This document shows, one piece after another, positions 33,447 through 45,154 of a stretch of 64,000 bases of DNA. This stretch comes from Tetracentron sinense (lineage: Eukaryota > Streptophyta > Magnoliopsida > Trochodendrales > Trochodendraceae): positions 32,888,505-32,952,504 of the forward strand of contig CM026571.1 of the NCBI GenBank assembly GCA_015143295.1, written 5' to 3'. Both the position numbers and the translations under genes were made by a program. Position 1 is the first letter of the stretch; each line of letters opens with the position of its first letter. The notes under the pieces were generated by a model that saw only the letters and a list, made by a program, of their open reading frames with translations, was not told the origin of the DNA and ran no database searches.

Positions 33447-33458
33447 TGGTATCAAAGC
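33447..33458 (+). promoter_or_regulatory. Element F primer-binding site
   Basis: TGGTATCAAAGC lies four bases after the LTR. It differs by one base from the initiator tRNA-Met PBS of A and D and is identical to that of J. Confidence 0.88.
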
Positions 33459-35178
33459 TTAGGCTTTAGGTCTCTAGGGTCACTTAGAATCTTATACCAC
33501 GGCTTGACAAGAGAATATGTGGGGAAACAAGTTAGGATGGAAGTAAGTCGGAAGTGAGTCTTGTTCTAAGTGTGAGACTAAACGTTAGTCTTAGTCTAAA
33601 ATGGTTGCTCCAACCAAGCACAGGTCTTAGAAACGCTAGAACACCAAGATATAATATTACAACTACTCTGATGACTTGACGAGATGAATATGATGGTACT
33701 ATACTTTGTATGTAGTATTGTTATATGGTGTTATATGCTATATGGTGTGCATACAATGTACTTATACTATTATGTGTGGTATTGTTAGGGGGCATTAAAT
33801 GTGGTGTGCATACTATATGTCACGTACTAAGTGACAACCAATGTGTTAGGAATTAATTACCAGCTAGACTTATGAGTTGAGTAATACTCCGGCTGGAGTT
33901 TAGACTATGTGTGAGTTGGTAAATGGTGGTAGGTCCTTGCCATACCCTATACTATGGGGTCTTCGTAAATAATAGCCTTCCGAGTGAGACAATAGAATTC
34001 TCCTTCGTCTTACAAGATTAAAAAAATAAATAAATAAATAAAATTTTAGAATTTACGAAAATAGGGACATAGGCTTGATAAGTAATATTATGAGCATTTG
34101 GTGTAATTTTAAACTTGTTAAACTATACTAGATGCGTCTTACATCACAAAGAAATATAAGTCACACATCATGGTATGACAATAATTCCATGAAACCCCAC
34201 GACTAGTAGAAACAAATATAGATAGTAATGCGTTTTAACTAAAGGAACAAATATAATTTTAACAACCCAGGGATGCTTGATGCACGCTTCTAAGTACAGT
34301 TGCGCATTTTCTGCAGCACGTCTTAGACCCAGTGCTCAGTCCCAATTAAACATAATTTTTGGATGAGCTCACGGATGTTTGATGCACGTTTCTAGATGCG
34401 CGCCTGCAGCACGCCCTAGACTCAGTGCTCGGTCCTAGTCTAGATACAGATGCGCGTTCATTCTGCAGCACGTTCTAGACACGATGCCAGTCCAAAATAA
34501 TAAAGAAATTACTAACTCCATCGGGTAGCATGCACGTTCATACATATCGTGAGTAGCATAAATAGCATAGGCATCATGCATCACATAAGCATCATACATT
34601 TCATACATGGCACACATTTCATACATGGCATGAACATCAAAAAAAAAAATATATCATATACATATCCCGCATGCATCATGTAGATCTTAGAAGCATTATA
34701 CATGTCACCAGATTTAGAGGGCATCACCTAAACAACTCAATTAGATGAACTAGTCATTAGTATTAGTTTCAAACGGGCTAAGGTCTTAGGTTTGTGATTA
34801 GTTAATACCATAATCAAGTGTGAAGCTTATCATCAGTAAGAAAACTACTTGTATAATTGTACGATTATAATTGTACTTAGATACATACACGATGTGCTCG
34901 CATAGGTTGGGGGCTTGAGTCCAACTTCTGCTTAGGAGAAGTTGTTGCCCTTAAGAAGCAACTAAGGAGTTAGCCTTAGACCATAACCAGTTGCAACACA
35001 ACCAACATCGCATCTTGGCTTTGCTAGGAACCTTAGAGTATATTATTATGCTATGGTATGTGTATCTTGATGTATGTTCTAGACTTTGATAAATACTTAC
35101 TATTATGAAAATACAATATCGGATTTTGATGGGATTCAAGTGAGACTCATGCATTGCCATCGTCCTCAGGAGTAAACC
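33459..35178 (+). other. Element F leader with an extra segment of about 1.4 kb
   Basis: The first 240 bp and the last 60 bp before gag match the short leader of element J (63476-63820). The part between, about 33720-35110, has no counterpart in J or D. It is AT-rich, lacks a convincing frame, and carries an (AAAT)n run near 34019-34046 and a tandem repeat at 34268-34495. Confidence 0.7.
34268..34495 (+). repeat. Imperfect repeat of about 70-110 bp, three copies, in element F leader
   Basis: Each copy contains GATGCACG(C/T)TTCTA or a remnant, then a GCGC/GCGTTC part and CTGCAGCACG followed by CTAGAC and GTGCTC or a variant. Confidence 0.7.
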
Positions 35179-35835
35179 ATGAGACGTGGCGATCAGGGTC
35201 GTGGATACCACACTAGGAGGGGTGGAGTATCTCCTCCTCCATTGAGGGATGAGCAGCCTGATCTCACTCAGGTCTTGGGATCCATAGCAGAAACACTAGC
35301 AATACTTGCCACTAGGCAGCCCACTACCCCCATTCCTACGGAGGTACTTGTACCTACCCCTACACATCATGCCACAGGAAGTGAGGCACTTTGCAGGATG
35401 AGGCCTCCGGTGTTCTATGGTGATATGGACCCATTGGTCGCAGAAGCATGGGTTAAGTACCAGTCCTCTAGACATATGCTGGTACGGAGTCCTCCCACTG
35501 CACCACAGGCTTCTCTTTCGATTGCTCCACCGGCATCGCACGCGGCTACCGTACAGCCACCCCGCCTCGCAGTATCTCAGGCAACAGGATATGCACCCTC
35601 CACCTACTCTTACGAGATATGTACCCGTTGTGGGAGGAGGCATGTGGCCAGAGAGTGTAGGAGAATCTCCGGTGGATGTTTCCACTGTGGTTGCCAGGGC
35701 CACCTTATCAAGGATTGTCCTAGCCGTCAGATGCCACCTTACTCTCGGGGAAGTAGGCCCATGGTTAGGCGGTCATCTCCGCTGGGCTCTACACAAGCAT
35801 TAAGCCCCCAGCAGTCCACACAGCCCCCTTACTAG
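35179..35835 (+). CDS. Element F short gag with two zinc knuckles
   Basis: An open frame of 218 codons starts at the ATG giving MRRGDQGRGYHTRRGG, the usual gag start of these elements. The N-terminal part (DEQPDLTQVLGSIAETLAIL, residues about 26-45) and RMRPPVFYGDMDPLVAEAW are like D. The rest is a Pro/Ala/Ser-rich linker with two CCHC-type zinc knuckles near residues 151-163 (CGRRHVAREC) and 171-184 (CFHCGCQGHLIKDC). It is much shorter than the usual gag of about 400 residues, and most of the capsid-like core is not represented. If translated it would be a small RNA-binding protein. This remains a retroelement fossil, with no sign of host use. Confidence 0.75.
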   Translation: MRRGDQGRGYHTRRGGVSPPPLRDEQPDLTQVLGSIAETLAILATRQPTTPIPTEVLVPTPTHHATGSEALCRMRPPVFYGDMDPLVAEAWVKYQSSRHMLVRSPPTAPQASLSIAPPASHAATVQPPRLAVSQATGYAPSTYSYEICTRCGRRHVARECRRISGGCFHCGCQGHLIKDCPSRQMPPYSRGSRPMVRRSSPLGSTQALSPQQSTQPPY

Positions 35836-36202
35836 GCTAACCAGGGACAAGCCTTTGCCACTCCAGGATAGAATGCTCAGGCACCAAAGGATATGGCATG
35901 AGGATGTGAGAGGGAGAAGAAAAATTTTTTGTGTGCAGAAGGGAATGTATTTTGTGTTTTGTCATGGGCAGTCAGTTGCCACTTGTATGTAATTGTGCTA
36001 CCTTATGTTATGAAAGTTTTCCCTGCTATTTAGAATGATGTTGAGTTTTATGAGAAAACTAGGTGCCTCGCCGATAAGTGAATGCCTAGGATATTGATTA
36101 ATAGATAGAGGATTATCATATCGTTCAGTAGGAAAGGTTAAGCATGGGGATGTATCCTCGATTGATTTAGTAACGCCCTAATTTCGAGGATGAAATTCCT
36201 AT
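35836..36202 (+). other. Element F region between gag and PPT, no pol
   Basis: About 370 bp with no recognisable pol motif. It ends in sequence matching the usual Ty3 segment before the PPT (TTTCGAGGATGAAATT). Confidence 0.8.
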
Positions 36203-36215
36203 AAGGGGGGGAGGA
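36203..36215 (+). promoter_or_regulatory. Element F polypurine tract
   Basis: AAGGGGGGGAGGA lies directly before the TGTAGAGCCCC start of the 3' LTR and is identical to the PPT of element D. Confidence 0.9.
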
Positions 36216-36589
36216 TGTAGAGCCCCGGACCTTTTCACAGTTAATACATGACACTCTCGTTGTCATTTTTGCCTTTTTAAGAGGTATAATTAATAAATAA
36301 GGAAGAAATTAGAAATTTCAAAACGTCAGAAATGTTCCTTTTCGAAGTACGAACACAACGCAAGTTGAATCGTCACAATCGGATGAATGAGTCAAAAGAT
36401 ATGGCCAAAACAGTCTGAACCTGTAGGAAATCATAGCTCGGAAGGCACTAAGGACGTGCTCTGACGTCGTACTCTGATAACGTAGCACAAAAAACGTACT
36501 CTGATAACGTATACTGTGTGCATCCGTTGTACAGCTCACAACGGGCACGTTGTACAACTCACCACGGGCACGCTATACATAAGACAACG

Positions 36590-36958
36590 GACTATTCACA
36601 GCACCACGAGTTGGCACTATTCACGGCACCACGAGTTCGCACTATTCACAGCACCACGAGTTGGCACTATTCACAGCACCACGAGTTGGCACTATTCACG
36701 GCACCACGAGTTGGCACTATTCACCGCACCACGAGTTGGCACTATTCACAGCACCACGAGTTGGCACTATTCACGGCACCACGAGTTGGCACTATTCACA
36801 GCACCACGAGTTGGCACAATTCACGGCACCAGGAGTTGGCACTATTCACGGCACCTCGAGTTGGCACTATTCACGGCACCACGAGTTGGCACTATTCACG
36901 GCACCACGAGTTGGCACTATTCACAAAACCACGAGTTGGCACTATTCACAGCACAATG
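36590..36958 (+). repeat. Element F 3' LTR A block: about 14-15 units of 25 bp
   Basis: Same unit as at 30960-31475. A few units have single-base variants not seen in the other LTR. Confidence 0.93.
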
Positions 36959-38476
36959 TGTTCAGCACTATTCACGGTCCTCGCGTCATTGCAGAAATCC
37001 CAGTAAGGGTATTACGGTCTTTTGGTCAGTTCACTCTTACCTTAAGAGTTTAACCCGAGCCTTTAGGGCATCATTCGACACTTAGAGAGTTTGAGAGAAT
37101 AGGAGAAAGGGGAGAAGGCGATTCCAACCTAGGGTTTCCATTTTGGAGAGAAATCAAAGGGGTTTTGAAACCCTAGATCAACCTCAAGCCCGTTTTCTTC
37201 AAGATTTCGGTTCAGGCATTGTGGAGCTCGCGATCCAAGCTAGGGCAGCAGCTACACAGTCATTTGGAAAGAGGGTTTCTTCCTCACCTCTTCAAGGTCG
37301 GTACTTTTTACTACCCTCCTAGTTATAGTTCTTCTTTTCCCTTCTTTTCTTTTGATTTTCTTTCATTTACACATGTGCTATGAGATGGATGAATGGTGAA
37401 TGGAGAATGGTAAATGGTGAATGGTGAATGGAGATGGAATGGGCGATTGGATGCCAATGGTTGTGTGTGATGAACAAATGGGGAAGGGCATTGTTCCAAT
37501 AATGAACGGACATGTATGATTTGAGAAAAACCCATCTAGAAAAGCATGTTGTAGGGTAAATCCATAATGAACACACCATGTTTGATGAAATGCCAAGGTG
37601 AATAAAGTGAGCTGTGAATTAGGAAATGCATACCTGAGAAATTCTGAATATTACTAGGGCCTATGATAGTGTGTTTTTTGCTTTCCCTAAAGGATATGAA
37701 TATTACATTGCTGAATCATTGATGTTATATGTGTTGTGAAATTACCCAGATGTCATATTTAAATTTAAATGCAAGCATATACACGGTTCCCACGAGCACG
37801 TCACGCATGACATGATTTATCGAGGTTTTCAAGAACATGGTTAGAGGTGGGACATATCCTACGATATGTTTTACCTCGCTCTTGGCAAGGACAAGTCAAT
37901 CATGCATTATCATAAGAAGGGTCTCCCATCCCCTCGCATGACATGCATAGCATCGCATGACACGCATAGCATAGCATAGCATGACACGCATAGCATAGCA
38001 TTCACATTCCGCATGGATACTAGTTGCGACAGGCTATGAACGGCAACTAGGCATTCACATTCCGCATGGATGCTAGTTGCGATGGGCTATGAACGGCAAC
38101 TAGGCATACCCATCTGGATATAGGGTACTAGTTGCGACGGATTATGAACGGCAACTAGGCATGTGAACATGTTTAAATTATGAACAAGCAAGCATGATAC
38201 TCGCACGACATGCATGACATGACATGGCACGCATGATGCAAGCATGACAAGCATGACACGGTTAACAGGTTCACAATCACGCAAAGGGTATTTCAAGTCA
38301 AATCAAGTGCACGATGTTTTCAAGGGTTTTATCAGTCTTTCTGAATGCAAGCATGAATATAAATTGCTTTACTTCCTTGTATGATATAAATTGTTCCTGT
38401 TCTATATATGCAAATTTATTTCCTACTTTATGTATGCTATCTGTATACTATGACTGTTGGTTAGTATTTAGTACCC

Positions 38477-38497
38477 GCTGAGTATTCCATGCTCAGC
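38477..38497 (+). promoter_or_regulatory. Conserved LTR stem-loop, element F 3' LTR copy
   Basis: GCTGAGTAT and ATGCTCAGC arms around a TCC loop, with full pairing apart from one G-T wobble. Confidence 0.6.
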
Positions 38498-38930
38498 CGT
38501 ACTTCTTATGTCGGCAGGTTCCGAGGGAGCTGCTGCTCCGGTTGATGTTTGTGCTCTTGGTCCATGGCTGGAGGAGGAGTACGTCGAGGGGCCTTTGGAG
38601 GATCCTCCCGTAGAGGATTACCATTAGGCGGTTGTAGATTCTGAGTGAATAGCTGTGGGTGAGATGAGAGTTTACATTCATGTATTTTGGCGGGTCTGTC
38701 CGCACTTTCTTTTGGTTTCCTTTGGTGTAAACTTGGTTTCGTATATATATACATAGAGGTTTGTTTAGACTTCCGCTGTGTTATGTTAGTGTATGTTTCC
38801 GCTGTTTATATCCTCTTTTGTATATGCTCTGTGTGTTTTTGCAGGTTGGTTCGTCAAGCAAGTCATGTAAATCCATGATTAGTCGTCCAAAGTTCACTCT
38901 AACTCCTAGGGTGGGTTTTGGGTCGCGACA

Positions 38931-38935
38931 GAAAG
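38931..38935. repeat. Target site duplication, right of element F
   Basis: GAAAG, matching 30578-30582. Confidence 0.95.
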
Positions 38936-41900
38936 GTTGTTTTCTGAAAGTCTCAAGCTGAAGAAAGCCAAGATCTCTTTGAACAAAAAACTTAAAGTTA
39001 TCCAACAGGAAAAAGACTCTTGCAAACTAGAAGCAGAAGGGAAGAATGCCCTAGTTTCTTAGCTTGAAAGGGAAAAAACTGAATTGGTGTCCAAACTAGA
39101 ATACCTTGAGGAAGAAAATGCCTCTTTGTCCAAATGGATCAAGGTTCTAGAAACTAAGGAATATAACTCCATGAGTGTATCTGAAGAGTCAAAGACTCGT
39201 ATTTCAGAATTGGAATCTGAAAGAAATAACCTTATTGAAAAAGTTAGATTTCTAGAAAAGGAATTTCTTGATATTCTGAAAGTTAAGGATGGGCTAGCTA
39301 AGAAAGTGACAGAACTCGAAAAAGAAGCTAGACTCCTTAGCAACACTCAAATCTTGGATAAACTGGCTAGTATGTAGTGCTCAACAGTAAACATGTCCGA
39401 CATAGGACGTCCAAACAGACCATCTGATCCCTTGAATGTCGAAACAATGTCTACTGCAACATTTGAGCCAATACATGAAAATTCAAGATTTGTGAGTTCT
39501 AACTCCTCAGGATCAAAGACAGGATGCCAAACTCTCAGTTGTATCAAACATTTGTCACTTCTGAACAAGGTAAAAATTCAACTGAAGCTGAGAGAATTAA
39601 AGTTTAGTCCCAAGCTAAAAGACCTCCACCTCACAGGTTCATTCCTACTTGCCACCATTGTGGAGTGAAGGGTCACACCCGACCTAACTGCAATGCCTTT
39701 AGGAGAAATCCCCAAAATGGTTCTTGGAATCAACACAACATCAAGGGAATCTCCAAATGCAAATTCAAGCCTTAGTAGAAAAGTCTAGGAGTCTAAGTGA
39801 AGAAGTGATGAAAATTGCTCAACTCTCTAGTAAGCAATATGGTCGTGATACTTCTTATGCTCATCATGAAGAAGGTTAAGGGATGAACCAAAATGCTAGG
39901 GTCTCCCAGAAGAGAAGGAAGAACAGGAGATTCAATAAAAGAAGGTCATGCCTACAAATGAAATGAACAAAGACAATAGGGTTCCCCAAAAGTCTAAGTT
40001 CATTTATGTAAGAAATGATGACCTAAAATGCCTTGTCATCCACACCGCTTTGAAAGCCCAAAATTCTGATATGTGGTGTTTCGATAGTGGTTGCTCCAGA
40101 CACATGACAGGTAACAAGTCCCTCTTCAATCATCTTGAGGAATGCTCAGATGGGACTGTTACTTTTGGTGATGAAAGCAAATCTTTTGTGAAAGGAAAAT
40201 GTGTCATCCAAGCACCAGGCATTCCAAAACTGAAGGATGTCTTGTTTGGAGAAGGACTGAAAGCTAATCTAATTAGCATAAGTCAATTGTGTGATGATCA
40301 CCATGCTATCCATTTTACCAATAACAAGTGTTCTGTTGTGGATGACAAAGGTGTGTGTGTTTTGGAAGGGTCAAGAACCACTGATAATTGGTATGGTTTA
40401 ATTCCAAGTGATGGTTCTTCTCAAATTTATAATAGGGCTAAATTTGTAGAAGTTGAATTGTGGTACAGGAGGCTAGGTCACATAAATTTCAAGGAACTAA
40501 GCAAACTCTCAAAACACGAGCGTGTGAGAGGTGTGCCAAAACTAGGGAAGCCCCCTACTTCTGTGTGTGGGCCATGTCAAATTGGCAAGCAAATTAAAAG
40601 CCCACACAAGAAGACTTCAAATATCGCTACCTCATATCCACTAGAACTAATACACATGGATCTCATGGGTCCAACTCGAACTGAAAGACTAGGAGGTAAG
40701 CGATATATCCTAGTGATGGTTAATGAATTCTCAAGGATGTCATGGGTGGAATTCATAAGAGCGAAGTTGGATGCTTTTGAGAACTACAAGAACATTTGCT
40801 TGAGAGTGCAAAATGAAAGGGGATGCCCCATCACTTGAATTCAAAGTGATGGAAAGGAGTTTGAAAACTCCAAGTACAATGAGTTTTGTGATGAATCGGG
40901 CATCAAACATTAATTTTCAGCACCAATAACACCTCAGCAAAATGGTGTTGTGGAAAGAAAGAACAAGCTAGTTCAAGAGATGGCTAGGGTGATGATTCAC
41001 AGCAACAACTTGGCTGCTCATTTCTGGGCTGAAGCAGTTAGCACTGCATGCTATACTATTAACAGAGTCTACACTAGGCCTGAAACTGGGAAGACACCCT
41101 ATGAGCTGTGGTACGACAAGAAACCCAATGTCAAGTACTTTCGAGTATTCAGAAGTAAATGCTATATCCTTAGGGATAGAGAGCAATTGGGTAAGTATGA
41201 TTCCCGAAGTGATGAAGGGATTTTTCTTTAATATTCCACAAATAGTAGGGCTTATCGAGTGTACAACTTGAGAACCTCTACTGTTATGGAGTCCATAAAT
41301 GTGGTGGTTGATAACTCAGGATCTGAGTCCCTACAACTAGAGGATGACAATGCTGATGAAGGTGTGAAAATTCCAACATCTAAATCAGAAAATGAATCAC
41401 CTTCAATGTCACCTCCTAAAAAACTTACACATCCTAGGGTTATGAGACCTCACTCCACCACTGAAATCATTGGAAGTGGAGTGAGAACTCAAAAACAAGT
41501 TGAAAATGAAGTTAGCCACTTTTGCTATACTTCTACATTCGAACCCAAAAATGTAATTAAAGCTCTCAGAGATGAAAACTGGATAAATGCCATGCAAGAA
41601 GAGCTAAATTAGTTTACAAGGAATGATGTTTGGTTTTTAGTTACTAGGCCTAAAAATACAAATGTTATTGGTATTAAATGGATTTTCAAGAACAAATCTG
41701 ATGAACATGGTACCATTGTAAGAAATAAGGCTAGGTTAGTTGCACAGGGATACACTCAGATTGAGGGCATTGATTTCGATGAAACTTTTGCTCCTGTTGC
41801 CCGACTAGAGTCTATCAAGATCTTGCTTGCTGTTGCATGTCATCTCAAATTCAAACTTTTTCAGATGGATGTCAAGAGTGCTTTTCTGAATGGCATTCTT

Positions 41901-42996
41901 TAGGAGGAATTTTATGTGGAACAACCAAAAGGGTTTGAGGACCCTAATCATCCTGATCAGGTTTACAGATTAAAAATGACTCTCTATGGTTTGAAACAAG
42001 CTCCCAGAGCTTGGTACGAGAGACTAACTACATACCTCTTAGAAAATGGACTTTCGAGAGGAGGGCTAGACAGGACCCTATTCATTAGAAACATCAAGGA
42101 TGATATGGTTATTGCTCAGATATATGTTGATGATATTGTCTTTGGTTCCACATCAGACTCACATGCTTGGTCTACAGGTCAAACAAATGAGCAATGGGAT
42201 TTCTATATCCCAAACCAAATATGCTAAAGACCTTGTAAAGAAATTTGGCATGAGCTCAGCTAAACATGCTCGCACTCCTATGAGCACCACCACCAAACTT
42301 AGCAAAGATGCTTCAGGCAAAAGTGTCGACCAAACCACATACCGAAGTATGATTGGTAGTTTGCTTTATCTCACTGCCAGTCGTCCTGACATTGCCTTTA
42401 GTGTCGGAGCTTATGCTCGCTATCAAGCAAGCCCCAAAGAGTCACACTTACTAGCTGTCAAACGTATTATTCGATATGTAAGTGGAACTCTCTCTTTTGG
42501 CCTCTGGTATCCCTTTGATACTAATGCCGTGGTTGTTGGATATTCCGATGCTGATTGGGCCGAAAATGCTTATGATAGGAAGAGCACCTCCGGAGGATGC
42601 TTCTATGTTGGAAACTGTTTGGTTACTTGGCTTAGCAGAAAACAGAATTCCATCTCTTTGTCTACTGCCGAGGCTGAGTACATTGCAGCCGACAGTTGTT
42701 GCACTCAACTTCTGTGGATGAAACAGATGTTGGAGGACTACGGGATAGAACAGGGCACCATGACTGTGTATTGTGATAACACAAGTGCCATCAACATCTT
42801 CAAAAATCTTGTGTAACACTCTCGCACCAAACACATAGACATTAGACACCACTTCATTCGAGAGCTTGTTGAGCAAGGTGTTGTGACATTGGAATCTGTG
42901 CAAACTGATACTCAACTTGCTGATCTCCTCACCAAACCTCTAGACTCCCTTAGGTTTGAGTTTCTTAGGAAATCCATCGGTGTGTGCGATATTGAG
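38936..42996 (+). pseudogene. Element E gag end and pol: protease, integrase, RT, RNase H (broken)
   Basis: Order is typical Copia. A Lys/Glu/Leu-rich coiled-coil-like segment (38936-39370) is followed by a zinc knuckle CHHCGVKGHTRPNC at 39650-39691. Protease has DSGCSRHMTGNKSLF with DSG at 40083-40091. Integrase has a His/Cys stretch near 40480-40580 (CGPCQIGKQIKSPHKK), HMDLMGPT near 40654, and PQQNGVVERKNK near 40935-40970. RT has [11 protein letters not shown] near 41864-41896 and the catalytic YVDD at 42123-42134. RNase H has YSDADWAENAYDRKSTSGG near 42541 and CDNTSAIN near 42771. It ends after [11 protein letters not shown]. The clade is SIRE/Maximus by these motifs and by the gag. The frame is interrupted in several places. 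Confidence 0.9.
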
Positions 42997-45139
42997 TGAT
43001 TGAGTGCTTTCTGATAAACTAGGTGATCTCATATCCATATCTCTTCCTAGCTCTATTCCTCTGGTGTACATTATCAGTTTTTGCTTGCTTTTGTTTTTGT
43101 TTGTTTCCCTTATTTCAAAAATCCAAAAACATTGAAAAATTCAGAAAATCCAAAAACATTACAAAATCAGAAAAACTCCAAAAAGATTTTTTTTTGTTTT
43201 CTTTTAGTTAGGCATATTGAAAAATCCAAAAAATAGTGAAAAATAAAAAAATTCAAAAAGAGTTGTGTTGGGGTTGGTTGTTATCCTTTGCTGTGCATGG
43301 CTGAAATTTTCTTGTACTCATAATGCTTGTCCAAGATACATATTTGATAGGATTGAGTTCATGAGGATATCATACCTACCAAAATGTCTTTTGGGAAAGT
43401 GCACATAGACTGTCTTGCTAAATACAGTTAGAAATATGGCATATACTATTGCATTATCACATGCTCTTGCACTCTGATTGTCACCTGAAGATGGTACATA
43501 TCCCTATGAATAGGTGATTATATTAGTCATAATGGTTCTTCAAGTTGATAAAGTCTGATTTGACCATGAAGGTACCATCCCTCAAAATGTGCCCCAATCT
43601 AAAAGTCTTCTGCAATGGAAAGGGCTACCTCTGGGATAGTGTAAAAGCCACTATTGGATGCAAACAGTATGAAATGGCTACCTAGGTTAACAGTAGGTAT
43701 CTATCTGGGTCCCTAGAGTGAAAGCCCCTGCTGCCAGTAGCTAGGGCTACCTACCCAGTCAGTGTGAAAACCTCCATTGCATTCCAAAATTCAAAAGAAA
43801 AAGACTGAACAAGAATCGCTTCACAAAATAGCAAATTTCACATATACTATGAGTACAAAATCTGTAAAAGGGTAAAAATAGCACATTAAAAAAACTTACA
43901 GTTTTCTGGATTACCCTAAGTGAGTCTCTCAGTATTTTTTGAAGCTTGTTGTTCTTGAAATGTAGTAATATCTTTATCTGTCTAAGGGTGCCTACTTCTC
44001 ATGGAGTCAAGTCAGAATTTCACCTCACACATTTCACATTGTTGGTAAAGCCTATTACTAACTGTACATTAGCCTGTGTGACTGTGTCTAAACTCCCTTG
44101 TGCCTAGTGTCGATGGACATATTCTCATTTATTCATCATTCCATGCTACACTATCTTGGACATGTATTATCTGTCACATGCAAATTCTCACCCTTGTATT
44201 CCTTTTGAAAATATTTTTTTAAGTGTTTGAGAAAAATGGTTTGAGTTTAAACTTGACATCTATGTGACAAAATTGCAAGCTTTTGGTTGATTTTGAGTAT
44301 TTTTAGGGATGATCTTACCTTGCTATTTTTCATATCTCTAAATGAGCATTTTTAATCTCCAAAATTGATTCACATGAAGCTTTATACAGTTGGTTTTTTG
44401 TCCATTTCAAATGTTGAATTCCTAGAGTCACTAGGTTGCATTGGAACCTTGGCATATGCTGCAGCTATTTTAGCTTTTCCCAATGGAGAATCTCTACTAT
44501 TGTTGTCCCACAAGATGCCAACGAGAAAAAGGGATCAAAACTCATTCTTACACACTAGTTCACACTTGTGAGATAAAGAGCCGACCTTGAGAGTGGGTTC
44601 GGTTGACCGAACACATAGCTATGGGGTTTTCGAAACCCTTTTTGGTATTATTCGGATATTCCTTCCATTTTGGGGTTTCTCTCTGCAAAATCCAGCTAGG
44701 TAATGCCTTTTTTAGGCCTCATATGCATGCTACAGGTTGCTCTCAGGTCTTCACGGTTTCTCTATCAAGCTTAATTCTTGGTTTCCAGTTCTACAGTTCT
44801 ACTATTTTTTTTGAGATATTACAGCCCTTATCTCCACGATTTCTACTGGGGTTTCTGTTTGCATGCGATCTTCAGTAGCTCCAGTCCTCCACACTAGCTT
44901 CACGAGTGATTCAAAGCTTCAGTGCTGCCTGGATTTTTGCTACTCAGGTCATCCATGCTCCAAGTGTGCTGCTCATTCTATTGAGAGTTCCCTACTGCCC
45001 AGCCGTATCTTTTCCTTCATAGTAAGGATCTCCACTCAATGATCTGTCCTCTTTACTCCCAGTTCTCTCCAAGGTGATCTTCTTGGCTTTTCTGTGGGAT
45101 TTTCACTTTCGGACCATGATTCTAACATAATTTATCCTC
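42997..45139 (+). other. Element E 3' non-coding region
   Basis: This region is shared, in decayed form, with element G (52311-53300), so it belongs to the family rather than to the host. It begins with A-rich imperfect repeats of AAAATCCAAAAACATT around 43120-43260. Frames of 68 and 91 codons near 44365-44878 look like chance. Confidence 0.65.
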
Positions 45140-45154
45140 ATGATTTCCATCCTC

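Larger units (their letters stand above)
30583..38930 (+). mobile_element. Element F: gag-only Ty3/gypsy derivative (8.3 kb), non-autonomous
   Basis: Complete ends: LTRs 30583-33442 and 36216-38930, PBS, PPT and a perfect target duplication GAAAG. The 2.8 kb internal region holds a long leader and one short gag frame but no protease, RT, RNase H or integrase. LTRs differ by about 2-2.5% in compared stretches. A complete target duplication with pol absent indicates that pol proteins came from another element. It lies inside the gag of element E. Confidence 0.93.
36216..38930 (+). repeat. Element F 3' LTR (2715 bp)
   Basis: Same ends as the 5' LTR and joined on the right to target duplication GAAAG. 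It has about 14-15 minisatellite units at 36590-36958 against about 20 in its partner, the B block at 38001-38161 and the stem-loop at 38477-38497. Confidence 0.95.

Noticed and set aside
44365-44878. Two frames of 68 and 91 codons as small genes
   Set aside because: They lie in the family-wide non-coding 3' region of SIRE-like elements and show no recognisable features.
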